Notes under the pieces: generated by a model | Told to the model about the DNA's origin: nothing | What the model saw: the letters and a program-made list of their open reading frames with translations, nothing else | Databases searched by the model: none | Shown here: piece after piece, positions 54,701-62,900 of the stretch | Position numbering within the stretch: position 1 is the stretch's first letter | Layout: each line of letters starts with the position of its first letter | From: SXNM01 sp964586155 | GTDB lineage: Bacteria > Myxococcota_A > UBA9042 | Length of the DNA: 64,000 nt | Reading direction: 5' to 3' | NCBI GenBank assembly: GCA_964586155.1 | Contig: CAZPHC010000010.1 | Coordinates: 111,585 to 175,584, forward strand | Position numbers and translations under genes: made by a program

Positions 54701-56836
54701 GCCAACACGGCGCCGGCGATCGTCAGCTCGGTGCGGTCGGCGGTGGCCGACGGCGTCGGCGGCTTCTACGCCACCGGTAGCGTCGAGCCGGACGCGACGG
54801 GCTGGCGCGTGGCGTCGACGGGCCAGCTGGGCTGGGCGACGACAGCCAAGCCCCTGGCCGAGGGCTTCGGCATCGCGGCGCGCGCCAAAGGCGGCGCCGT
54901 CGTCGTCGGCCGCGTCTACAGCGGCAGCACAAGCGCCGAGGGCGCGGCCTTCGTCAGCAACAGCGGCCAGATCGAGGCGAGCTACACCGGCGAGGTCGGC
55001 AGCACGGCGCAGGTCGCGCGGCAGCTGCAAGCGGTCGACGCCCTGGCCGATGGCGGCGCGCTCGCGGCGGGCTGGCGTCTCGACGGCGGCGCCAAGCTGC
55101 TGCGCCTGGTGGCGCTCGACGCCGCGGCCAAGGAGCGCTGGGCGCTGACGTCGTCGACGCCGTTGGATCCGCGCGCCATCGCGCCGCGCGGCACGGGATG
55201 GATCTTGGGCGGCGTGGCGCCCGGTTCGCTGGGCACCGACGCCTCGATCGTCGCGGTCGACGCGGCGGGCGCCGTGCTGTTCACCAAGGCGCAGAGCGGC
55301 GTCGGCGCGGACGGTGTGTTGGCCTTCGACGTCGCCGACGGCGGCAACGTGCTCGCCACCGGCTACGCCAGCGCCAGCGCCGGCGCCACCGTCGGCGAGG
55401 CCTTCTCGTGGCGCCTGAGCGCCTATGGCCAGGACAGCTGCGACAGCGCCGGCGCCTGCTACGGCAAGACCCCAGCCGACTGCGACGACAAGGACGTCTG
55501 CACCAACGACGCCTGCACCGGCGGCAGCGGCTGCAGCCACACCTTCAACTCCGCGGTCTGCGACGACGGCGACGCCTGCACGCTGGGCGACACCTGCATC
55601 GCCGGCAGCTGCAAATCCGGCACCAAGCCCGACTGCGACGACAAGAACCCGTGTACCGAAGACACCTGCGATGCCAAGACCGGCTGCGTGCACAAAGACG
55701 TCGCCGACCTGACGCCCTGCGACAACGGCAAGGCCTGCCTCGGCGGCGTCTGCGCCAGCCGCTGGGCGGTCACGCTCGACCGCGGCGACACCGTGGGCTG
55801 CTCCATCGGCACCGACGGCCTCGCCAAGTGCTGGGGCTACTGTTACTCCGCGCCGTGTGGCTTCAACACGGTGCAGAAGCCGGCCGGCACCGCGGTGACG
55901 GTCGCCAAGATCAAGAACGTCAAGGCTTTGCGCGTCGCTGACTCGCACGCATGCGCCATCGACGGCGACCAGATCACCTGGTGCTGGGGCTTCAACAGCA
56001 ACGGCAAGCTCGGCGTCCCGGGTGCCGGCGTCGAGATCTTCCCCGTGGTCGTGGTCGGCGCAGCGAACAGCGTCGCGATCGACGTCGGCCTGCTGATGAC
56101 CTGCTCGGTCGACAGCGCGGGCGATGTCTACTGCTGGGGCAGCAACTACTACAGCGGCGCCGGCCAGCCGGGCAACGCCGACGTCAAGGATCCGACCAAG
56201 GTCGCCAACATGCCGGGCAAGGCCAAGGCCGTCACCGCCGGGCTCTACGGCGCCTGCGCGCTGCTGACGGACGGCACCGTCGCCTGCTGGGGCACCAACG
56301 CCAACGGCGAGCTCGGCATCGGCGCGACGACGCCGGCGTTCTCGACCGCGCCCAAGCTGGTCAAGGACCTGACGGACGTCGTCAGCCTCGATCGCGGCGA
56401 GCTCTCGACCTGCGCCGTCAAGAAGGACGGCACGGTCTGGTGCTGGGGCCACAATGGCTACGGCCAGCTCGGCGACGGCAGCAAGGCCAACCGCAGCGCG
56501 CCGGCGCAGGTCTTCAACATCAAGACCGCCAAGTCCGTCAGCGTGGCCAGCCGCCGCGCGTGCGCGGTGCTCGCCGACGGCAAGGTGCGCTGCTGGGGCG
56601 ACAACTATTATGGCGAGCTCGGCACGGGTGATACCTTCCAGAGCTCCGTCCCGCTCGAGGTCGTCGGGCTCGACAAGGTCGAGGCGGTCGCGGCGGGGAC
56701 GTGGAGCACCTGCGCGATGAAGGTCACGGGCGAGGTGATGTGCTGGGGCCGCAACGTCTACGGCAGCCTGGGCACCAACAGCACCGCCTCGCAGGCCCTG
56801 ACGCCCGAGAGCGTCTACGGGAGCGCGCCGCAATGA
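51719..56836 (+). CDS. Giant CTDC lipoprotein ending in a seven-blade RCC1 propeller
   Basis: The 1,705-residue lipoprotein (LAATAC, Cys34) has a DTTPA linker, then about 20 cysteine-rich CTDC and LCNGxxYCD units to residue 885. A cysteine-poor strand-rich domain follows (890-1235), then three CTDC units and seven RCC1-like blades (residues 1345-1705) marked by seven CWG motifs (CWGHNGYGQLGDG, CWGDNYYGELGTG). It is a paralogue in layout of the gene at 19358, with the second propeller replaced by RCC1. GGAG lies seven bases before the ATG. The stop overlaps the kinase start (ATGA). Confidence 0.88.
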   Translation: MLHPTSHSRTSAPARSLPRLCWVLVAAGLAATACGSDGPGASGQAADTTVTDTAAPDTTQTDTGAPDTTPADTTPADTTPADTTPADTTPVDPCAVAGTPCNDGDPCTMGDVCVDGSCQGGPSVCDCASDADCDDGDACNGSDYCDKAKFPYACKAKPGSAVVCDQSDANACAEPTCNPSTGACAPVAKPDKTPCADGDPCTLEDACKGGVCVGSSQGPCKCAQDSDCAAFDDGNVCTGTLYCDKSDWPPSCKVNPATVVQCDGTGDTACSKNACDSKDGACKPFPVEQTLENCVPGKGCSWIQAPVAGKPPLCDDGDACTAGDVCDKGSCKPGPNDLCKCSKDSDCDGQEDGDLCNGTLYCDLQSGKCQLNPATVIQCPTGQDTACSANLCVPSTGQCVYGPLKNGKACDDGDACTGGDICLGGSCVGPTNTCPCKVDADCKSNDDGNLCNGTRYCDGQDGTCKDNLAKAVVCPSVDDTACSKNACVPLSGSCTETAVERTTVICDLPATSSDGKPGCRRERLPDAAPDAGAFACNDGDACTTGDLCAKGSCGAGTYTCYCKSDADCQDDGDLCNGKPFCDKSDPNKPVCKNNPSTIVTCPTAGDTACIQTICLPQTGNCKKALVDDGSDCDDGVACTSGDFCLLGGCKGGKLVCPCLQDADCKDVDGDFCNGVPYCDLSDPSKPVCKPNPASVVYCAKGDDSACLKNQCDSKSGLCSLKPTKDGSPCDDGTICTGPDGCSGGDCVGKALDCDDKKLCTLDACDPKVGCTHSAKNCDDGNLCTADFCDAKDGGCVHDKGTTDGKPCNADDSACTVGDACKQGACVAGPAPTCQLSGNACDQPKCISTGASTFQCVLVAVADGAPCADGKACKIGASCQGGKCLGGGDDTLYFKTLADSAGPTVASALATTATGALLAGTRKAKDGTFEWLIWRVGATGKLETGWPKVVLTGLDEGEVVYASAGATIELLGYEKIGTARKLRYLVVSADGKSVLANTAPAIVSSVRSAVADGVGGFYATGSVEPDATGWRVASTGQLGWATTAKPLAEGFGIAARAKGGAVVVGRVYSGSTSAEGAAFVSNSGQIEASYTGEVGSTAQVARQLQAVDALADGGALAAGWRLDGGAKLLRLVALDAAAKERWALTSSTPLDPRAIAPRGTGWILGGVAPGSLGTDASIVAVDAAGAVLFTKAQSGVGADGVLAFDVADGGNVLATGYASASAGATVGEAFSWRLSAYGQDSCDSAGACYGKTPADCDDKDVCTNDACTGGSGCSHTFNSAVCDDGDACTLGDTCIAGSCKSGTKPDCDDKNPCTEDTCDAKTGCVHKDVADLTPCDNGKACLGGVCASRWAVTLDRGDTVGCSIGTDGLAKCWGYCYSAPCGFNTVQKPAGTAVTVAKIKNVKALRVADSHACAIDGDQITWCWGFNSNGKLGVPGAGVEIFPVVVVGAANSVAIDVGLLMTCSVDSAGDVYCWGSNYYSGAGQPGNADVKDPTKVANMPGKAKAVTAGLYGACALLTDGTVACWGTNANGELGIGATTPAFSTAPKLVKDLTDVVSLDRGELSTCAVKKDGTVWCWGHNGYGQLGDGSKANRSAPAQVFNIKTAKSVSVASRRACAVLADGKVRCWGDNYYGELGTGDTFQSSVPLEVVGLDKVEAVAAGTWSTCAMKVTGEVMCWGRNVYGSLGTNSTASQALTPESVYGSAPQ
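51917..51991 (+). repeat. Five DTTPA pentapeptide repeats
   Basis: Five 15-base units encode DTTPA in the linker after the lipid anchor. The DNA copies differ at many third positions, so the array is older than those at 28.4 and 34.7 kb and the amino acids are being kept. Confidence 0.85.
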
Positions 56837-57972
56837 GCGAACCCTCGATGCAGGGCCTGGCCGAGCGCCTGGGCGCGTTGTTGGCCGAGCGGTGCGGCGA
56901 CAGCGCCGAGGTCCTGGAGCTGCGGCCGCTCGCTGGCGGCGCCTGCCAGGACAACGTGCGCGTCGACATCGCGTTCGGCCCGCGCGCCCACGACGGCGGC
57001 GAGTCGCTGGCCGGCAAGCGCCGGTTCGTCCTGCGCAGCGACGCCATCCGCTCGCTCGCCGGGTCGATCCCGCGCCGGGTCGAGGCCCGGGTCATCGACG
57101 CGGCGGTGTGCGCAGGGGTGCGGACGCCGCCGGCCCGCTTCGCCAGCGAAGACCTGCTGCGGCCCGGTGCCAGCGCCTGCCTGCTCGATTGGCGCGACGG
57201 CGTCGCCATCGGCCGCAAGGTCGTCGCCGCACCCGAGCTGGCGCAGGCCCGCGACGGCCTGGTCGTCGAGCTCGCGGCCCAGCTGGCGGCGATCCACAGC
57301 GTGCGCCAGGACCACGCCCCGGGCCTCTTCGACGGCGTCGGCACGCTGCGCGAGCGCGCGGTCGGCCACCGCGCCAGCGCCAGCGAGCCCGAAGCCTACG
57401 GCCAGGAGCGCAGCCATGGCGACGCGCTCTTCGACTTCGATCCGGTGCAAGACGCGCTCGCGGCGCTACAGCATCAGGTCGAGGACTGCGTCGATCCGCA
57501 CCCCGCGCTGCACTGGCTGCTGCGCTGGCTGGCCGACCACGCGCCGCGCTCGAGCGACGTGACGCTGGTGCACGGCGACTTCCGCGTCGGCAACTTCCTG
57601 GTCACGCCCGAGGGGCTGTCGGCCGTGCTCGATTGGGAGTTCGCGCACTTCGGCGCGCCCGAAGAAGATCTGGCGTGGATCTCGGTGCGCGACTGGCGCT
57701 TTGGCGCGCTGGACAAGCCCGTCGGCGGCATCGGCACCCGCGCCGCGTTCTGGCAGGCCTACAGCCGCCACGCCGGCCGCCGCGTCGACCCCGAGGCCGT
57801 GCATTGGTGGGAGGTCATGGGCAACGCGCGCTGGGCCGCCGGCGCCGTGCATCAGGCCGAGCGCGTGCTCTCGGGCGCCGAGGTCGACCTCGAGTTCGTC
57901 GCCATCGGCCGCCGCGCCGCCGAGATGGAGTGGGAGGCGCTGCGCCTTGTCGGTCGCGGGCCGCAGGGCTGA
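56833..57972 (+). CDS. Aminoglycoside-phosphotransferase-fold kinase (ACAD10-like)
   Basis: The 379-residue protein has the APH kinase core: ELRPLAGGACQDNVRVDI as nucleotide loop, the catalytic loop HGDFRVGNFLV (His247, Asp249) and the metal-binding DWEFAHFGAPEEDLAW (Asp267). It belongs with the 'phosphotransferase family' proteins that accompany DUF6285 and acyl-CoA dehydrogenase genes, thought to act on CoA-linked hydroxy acids rather than antibiotics. No dehydrogenase gene is near. Its ATG overlaps the stop of the giant lipoprotein. DUF6285 follows after 47 bases. Confidence 0.88.
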   Translation: MSEPSMQGLAERLGALLAERCGDSAEVLELRPLAGGACQDNVRVDIAFGPRAHDGGESLAGKRRFVLRSDAIRSLAGSIPRRVEARVIDAAVCAGVRTPPARFASEDLLRPGASACLLDWRDGVAIGRKVVAAPELAQARDGLVVELAAQLAAIHSVRQDHAPGLFDGVGTLRERAVGHRASASEPEAYGQERSHGDALFDFDPVQDALAALQHQVEDCVDPHPALHWLLRWLADHAPRSSDVTLVHGDFRVGNFLVTPEGLSAVLDWEFAHFGAPEEDLAWISVRDWRFGALDKPVGGIGTRAAFWQAYSRHAGRRVDPEAVHWWEVMGNARWAAGAVHQAERVLSGAEVDLEFVAIGRRAAEMEWEALRLVGRGPQG

Positions 57973-58019
57973 GCCGAGGCCGAGCCGACGCAACCGCAGC
58001 CGCCAAGGGAGTACGCATC

Positions 58020-58427
58020 ATGCAGGACCGCCCCGACCTCGACGCCATGCTCGACGCCGTCGCCCGCTTCCTCGACCAGGAGGCCGTGCCGGCGTGCAGC
58101 GATCCGGCGGTGGCCTTCCGCCTGCGCATCGCCGCGCACCTCAGCGCCATGGCGGCGCGTGAGGTCCGGCACGAGGCCCGCGACGACGCGGCGGAGCTCG
58201 ACGCGCTCGAGACCCTGCTCGGCGTCGCCGACAGCGTGCCAGGCCCGGATCGTCGCGACCGCGCCAGCCGTCGCCAGGCGATCCGCGCGCTGGAGCGCCT
58301 GCTCTGCGAGCAGCTCGGCGCCGGCGAGGTCAACACGGACGCCGCCTACGCCACGCTGCGCGAGGCCCTGCGCCGCAAGCTGGCGGTGGCCAACCCGCGC
58401 TTCGATCTGCGCGACGAGCTGCCCTGA
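58020..58427 (+). CDS. DUF6285 protein
   Basis: A 135-residue helical protein fitting DUF6285: RPDLDAMLDAVARFLDQEAVP, then FRLRIAAHLSAMAAREV, then LREALRRKLAVANPRFDLRDEL. It is the regular partner of APH-like phosphotransferases and may modulate them. GGGAG lies upstream of the ATG at a good distance. It is convergent with the AbiEii-like gene, eight bases apart. Confidence 0.88.
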   Translation: MQDRPDLDAMLDAVARFLDQEAVPACSDPAVAFRLRIAAHLSAMAAREVRHEARDDAAELDALETLLGVADSVPGPDRRDRASRRQAIRALERLLCEQLGAGEVNTDAAYATLREALRRKLAVANPRFDLRDELP

Positions 58428-58435
58428 GGTTCGGA

Positions 58436-59251
58436 TCAGCCTTGCTCGTCCGACTCGAGGATCCGCGGCATCACGCCTCCGACATCGCCGAAATGCGGCC
58501 GAATGGGCTGCTCTGGCCCCGTCTCGTCGGCCGGCGAGGGTTGGACGAAGACTTCGCTGCGGGTGTCGTAGTCGAGGCAGCCGAACTCGTCGGCAGGTCG
58601 TGTCGCGATGAAGGCCTCTGCACGGGCGAGCGCGGCGAGCCAAGTCCCCTTGAGTGCGACAGGATCGAGGACGCGGGTCGTTTGGAGCCGCGCCAGGGCC
58701 TCGGGGCGCGGACGCCCCCGCCGCTTGAGCAGCTCGAGCAGCGACAAAGGCGTGAACCCGGGATCCTTGCCTGCAGCTGCCCAACAGAGCGCACCAAGCG
58801 GCAGGATCGTCGCGTCGATCTCGAGCACATCCACATAGTCCCGAGCCTCGTCGCGACCGGCGAGCGCGAGGAGCTTGTGGACGGCGACGTCGACGGGGTG
58901 CATCCGGAAGCCACAATCGGGGTCTCGTACAACCGGCAAGAAGCGCCACGCCGTATCGTGAACCCACTCGACCTTGGTCGTCGCGTCGTCCCGCGACACC
59001 CGCGCGCGGACGAAGCCAGGCTGCGACATGTCGACGACGACCTCGAAACCCTCGGTGACGAGCGCACGACGGTCGGCTTCGAATGCAGAGGCGACGCGCT
59101 CGATGCTGTCGTTGAAGTAATCGAGATCGTTACTGTAGCGGATGGACCTCGGCGAGAAGTGCAGGGCCGCGCCGCCGGCGAGGTGACTGTCCGGCGAGCG
59201 GTTGGCGGCGAGGGTCTTGGCGATCGCACGTTGATGTGGGGTCAGCGGCAC
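58436..59251 (-). CDS. Nucleotidyltransferase, AbiEii/AbiGii toxin family
   Basis: The 271-residue protein carries the nucleotidyltransferase entry LAGGAALHFSPRSIRYSNDLDYF, with a GG and the DLD metal pair, then the conserved VDVAVHKLLALAGRDEARDYVDVLEI block of AbiEii-like proteins. Members of this family act as toxins in toxin-antitoxin and phage-defence modules by transferring nucleotides. The GTG start at 59251 has GGAGG five bases upstream and overlaps the small upstream gene by ten bases. Base composition is more varied than in the neighbours, which suggests transfer. Confidence 0.88.
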   Translation of the reverse strand: MPLTPHQRAIAKTLAANRSPDSHLAGGAALHFSPRSIRYSNDLDYFNDSIERVASAFEADRRALVTEGFEVVVDMSQPGFVRARVSRDDATTKVEWVHDTAWRFLPVVRDPDCGFRMHPVDVAVHKLLALAGRDEARDYVDVLEIDATILPLGALCWAAAGKDPGFTPLSLLELLKRRGRPRPEALARLQTTRVLDPVALKGTWLAALARAEAFIATRPADEFGCLDYDTRSEVFVQPSPADETGPEQPIRPHFGDVGGVMPRILESDEQG

Positions 59252-59508
59252 AGCGCCTCCGCGACCAGCCAGGCGTCTCGCCCACCGTTGCGCCGGAGTT
59301 GATCGACGACCCAATCGACATCGTCGCGACCGATGCTGAGGTCGGCTGGATACGACCAGAAACACCGCGCATGGAAGTTTCGATAGGCAAGCTTCGCCTG
59401 TCGAATGCGCACCATCTCACGCGCCTGCTCGCTGGTCAGGGCACGACGGCTCTTCCGACCTCCACGCCGTCCGATCTCCTGCAGGTAATTGCGGGTCGCT
59501 GCGTCCAT
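59242..59508 (-). CDS. Small partner of the nucleotidyltransferase, possible antitoxin
   Basis: The 88-residue product has a basic N-terminal segment (IGRRGGRKSRRALTSEQAREMVRIRQAK, similar to the GRRGG-K-R-A tail motifs of small DNA-linked proteins), an aromatic centre (FHARCFWSYP) and an acidic helix (RDDVDWVVDQLRRNGGRDAWLVAEALCR). It is not AbiEi-like. The order and ten-base overlap with the toxin-family gene are those of an antitoxin. Nothing resembling a Shine-Dalgarno precedes the ATG, and the promoter places the transcript start at or next to it. I recall similar small genes beside this toxin family, but not a described function. Confidence 0.7.
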   Translation of the reverse strand: MDAATRNYLQEIGRRGGRKSRRALTSEQAREMVRIRQAKLAYRNFHARCFWSYPADLSIGRDDVDWVVDQLRRNGGRDAWLVAEALCR

Positions 59509-59514
59509 GTGAGT

Positions 59515-59542
59515 ATCGTATGCCGCTTATGATCAAAGTCAA
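59515..59542 (-). promoter_or_regulatory. Leaderless promoter of the AbiEii-like module
   Basis: On the minus strand TTGACT (59542-59537) and TACGAT (59520-59515) are separated by 16 bases. Only six bases lie between the -10 and the ATG at 59508, so the transcript should start at or next to the initiation codon. Confidence 0.5.
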
Positions 59543-59545
59543 TGG

Positions 59546-59575
59546 CGATCAGGACTCTCTAGAGGTTCGATCAGG
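59546..59575. promoter_or_regulatory. Symmetric operator-like element upstream of the module
   Basis: CGATCAGG occurs at 59546-59553 and again at 59568-59575, 22 bases apart. The palindrome CTCTAGAG (59557-59564) is centred exactly between them, with three bases on each side. The element abuts the -35, a position suited to autoregulation by the module's own protein. Confidence 0.45.
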
Positions 59576-59576
59576 C

Positions 59577-59998
59577 AAGTGCACCTGCCATCGCAGCGGC
59601 CTGGGCGCTTGCTGACGGATGCTCTCGGGAATGCCAATGATGGGGCGCTCCGTTGGGGATCGGCGCTGGAGACCTGTGCGTTGAGCGCGGGTTTTCGGGG
59701 TTCTTGCGGGGTTGGTGGTGTTGGATGCGGCCGTGTAGTTGTTGTTGACCGAGGGTTTATGCGCTGGCACGGTCGGCCCCGACGGCTCGGTGCACTACTT
59801 CGGCGCCGCAGATTGGTATCGGCGCCACGGGCAGTCTCGTCGCGATCGGTGGCACCCGGCTCACTCGTTGACCGACCGCTCGGCCCGGACATAGCCTCGC
59901 GACGAGTTGGCCGCCTCGCCCCCGAATGACCGCACCGCCGCGCCAGTCGAGCCCCGAGGGGGCTGCGTGCTGCCCCGGCGTCCGCACCGGAGTCCACC
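59577..59998. other. Region without a recognised gene
   Basis: These 422 bases separate the AbiEii-like module from the CHAT gene. Composition is more mixed and richer in G/T runs than the surroundings. A 73-codon frame on minus (59549-59770) has no family features or ribosome site and is probably chance. The CHAT gene promoter must lie here, but I cannot point to it. Confidence 0.4.
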
Positions 59999-62900
59999 AT
60001 GCCCTCGATCTGCCCGCGGTTCTCGTCCGCACCGCGCCGCGGCCACCCCTCGCTTGCGTTCGTGCTCGCAGCCTCGCTCGTCGGCCTGCTGCTCGCGGGC
60101 CCGGTCAGCGCCCAGTCCGGCCCGATCACCTCGCCGCCGACACCAGCGGCCGCGGCGATGTGCGCGAAGTTCCGGGGCGGAGATCCCGTCCACCTCGACG
60201 CCTGCTATCGCGCCTGCACCCGCTGGCCGCAAGACGCCGGCTGCGGCATGTTGCAGCGCTTCGGCTACGAGGGCTGGGCTGCCGGCGGCCAGCTGCTGAT
60301 GGCGATGCGGCAAGGAAAGCTGCCGGACTGGTCGGCGTTGGAGCCGCGCTTTCCGTACCTGCGAGAAGTCATCGAGTTTCGCATCTTTCCGCCGGCGGTG
60401 CACCCGCCGTGGCGGACGCCGGTGCAGCGCGTCGCGGTCGGCGAAGCGATCGTGGCGCTCGGCGCGTTCCAGCGGGCAGATGGCGCCGGCCGCTACGACG
60501 ACGCGCTCGCAGCGGCCACGCGCGCCGAGAAGGCGCTCGCCGGCGCATTGGGCCCCAGCCACCCGATCACCGCCGTCGCCGTCAACAACGTCGGCATCGC
60601 GCATTGGCATGCCGGTCGTTACCCGCAGGCCGCTGCGGCGTACCAGCGCGCCATCGCCGCGGCCGGCGCGTCGCTCGGGCCCGAGGACCCGTTCCAGGTC
60701 ACCCTCTGGGACAACCTGGGCGCCATTCGCTCGTCGATGGCCGACTACCCGGGCTCGGTCGCGGCCCACCGCGAGGCGTTGGCGATCTCCGCGCTCACGG
60801 CTGGTCCCGACGTGCCCGTGCGGGCCAACATCCTCAACAACCTCGCGACGACGCTCTACCTGCAGGGCGACCTCGTCGGGGCCCGCGCCTCGTCGCTCGA
60901 GGCCCTCGCGTTGTCCGAGCGCATCAGCGGGGTCACGCCCGAGGTCCTGGGGCACGTGCTGGGCAACCTGGCGATGATCTACGCGGAGCTGGGCGATCTG
61001 GCGACGGCGCGGCGCTACCACGAGCGCAACCTGCGCCAGTCTGCCGCGACGATCGGCGAGCGTCACCCGGATTACGGCTTTCGGCTCGCGAACTTCGCCA
61101 CGCTGCTCTACCGGCTCGGCGACAACGAGCTCGCACGCACGTCGCTCGAGCAGGCGCTGGCGATCTACGAACCCACCATCGGCAAGCAGCACCCGCGCTA
61201 CGCCGAGGCGCTGTCGAACCTCGCTGCGGTCGTCGAGGCGCTCGGTGACCTGCAGCGCGCCGCGCAGTTCGCGACCGAGGCGCTGAAGATCCGCGAGGCC
61301 GCGCTTGGGCCCGAGCACCCGGACCTGGCGAACAGTCTCAACAACCTCGCGTCGATGTTGAGCCGCATCGGTGCGCTCGAGCTCGCCGGCAAGGCGTGGG
61401 AGCGCGCGATCGCCATCGAGCGCAAGGCGCTGGGGCCCGCGCGCCCGCGCGTTGCGACCGCGCTGCACAACCTCGGCATCAACCAGATCGCCCGTGGCGA
61501 CCGCGCGCGTGGCCGGGCGACCCTGCGCGAAGCGCTGGCCCTGCGCGAGGCGGCGCTCGGCAAGGACAGCCCGAAGCTGGCGCCGCAGCTCGAGGTCGTG
61601 GCGGTCGTCGAGGCGCTGCTCGGCAAGGCCGACCCGTGGCCGATGATGCAGCGCGCCGCGACGCTGCGACGCGCGGCGTTCTGGGACGCCGTCGACGCCG
61701 CCGACTCCGACGTGCAGCTGCTGAGCCGATCGGCGCTGGACGACGCCTCGATCGACCTGCTGCTGGCGGTCGGCTGGCGCGGCGGCCACGACGATGCGCT
61801 CTGGGCCGAGCTGCTCGACCGAACGGGGCGCGCGACGCGCGCCGAGCTCGAGCGGCGGTACCTGGGCCACCTCGTCGACGGGCGCCCCAAGACCGCCGAG
61901 GCCGCGTGGACGGCCCTGCAGCAGGTGCGGCAGGCATCGGCCGTGGCGCGCGCGCGGGCAGCGCGGCCGGCCGGCGGCGCCGAGGCGGTCCGGGCGGCAG
62001 CTGCAGACGTCGAGCAGGCCGAGGCAGCACAGCGGAGCGCCGAGGCTGCGCTGCGCAAGGCGTGGCCGGCCTGGGCGGCCCGCACGACGCGGCGCGAGGT
62101 GACAACCGACGCGACCTGCGCGGTGCTCCGCCGCGAAAAGGCCGCGATGGTGCACTGGCTGCGGACCGACGCGCAGCCGCTGGCCAACGCGCTGCAGGCG
62201 TCTGCGCAGAAGGCTGGCGGTCCCGCCGACGCCACGCCGCCGGGCGCCGTCGAGCCCGCCAGCGCCGCGAGCCCGACCGACGCCCCAGCAGGGCAACACG
62301 ACGGCATCTGGCGCGCCCTGGTCGTCGTGCCGGACGGCAAGCGCTGCCGCGTGACGCGAGTCGACCTTGGCGACGCGGCGACGATCGACAAGGCAGTCGA
62401 GGCGTTCCGCACGGCGATCGCCGCCGTGGAGGAGGCCACGGCCAAGCGACGGCTGCCGCAGGTCGCGCGCAAGCGGCTCCAGGCAGCGGCGGGTCAACTG
62501 GGCGAGCGCGTCTGGGCGCCGCTGCGTCCGGCGTTGGGCACCGTCAGCCGCGCCTATCTCGTGCCACAGGCGTCGCTGCTCGAGGTGCCGATCGCCGCCC
62601 TGCCCGGCGCAGACGGCAAGCCGGTCGCCGCGACGATGGAGCTCGCCGTGCTGCCGGTTCCAGCGCTCCTGAGTGCCCCCGCGGCGTCCCCCGCGCGCGC
62701 CGGCGAGGGGGCGCTGGTCGTCGGTGCGCTCGACTTCGCGGCGCCACCAGCGGTCGCGAGGCAGGCGACGGCGCTCTGGCAGCGCTGCCAGCAGCGCTGC
62801 GAGGCCGCGGACGAGGCCCCGCTGCAGGTCGCAGACGCGGGCCGCGGCGGGGGCGCGCGGGCCTGCGGCTGGCAGAAGCTCGCGTGGCCGTCGGTCGGCG

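Noticed and set aside
56833..57972. Antibiotic resistance by an aminoglycoside phosphotransferase
   Set aside because: The DUF6285 neighbour and sequence type point to the ACAD10-like metabolic kinases; no resistance context is present.
59549..59770. 73-codon frame upstream of the toxin-like module
   Set aside because: No ribosome site, no family features, and it covers the module's promoter and operator on the same strand.
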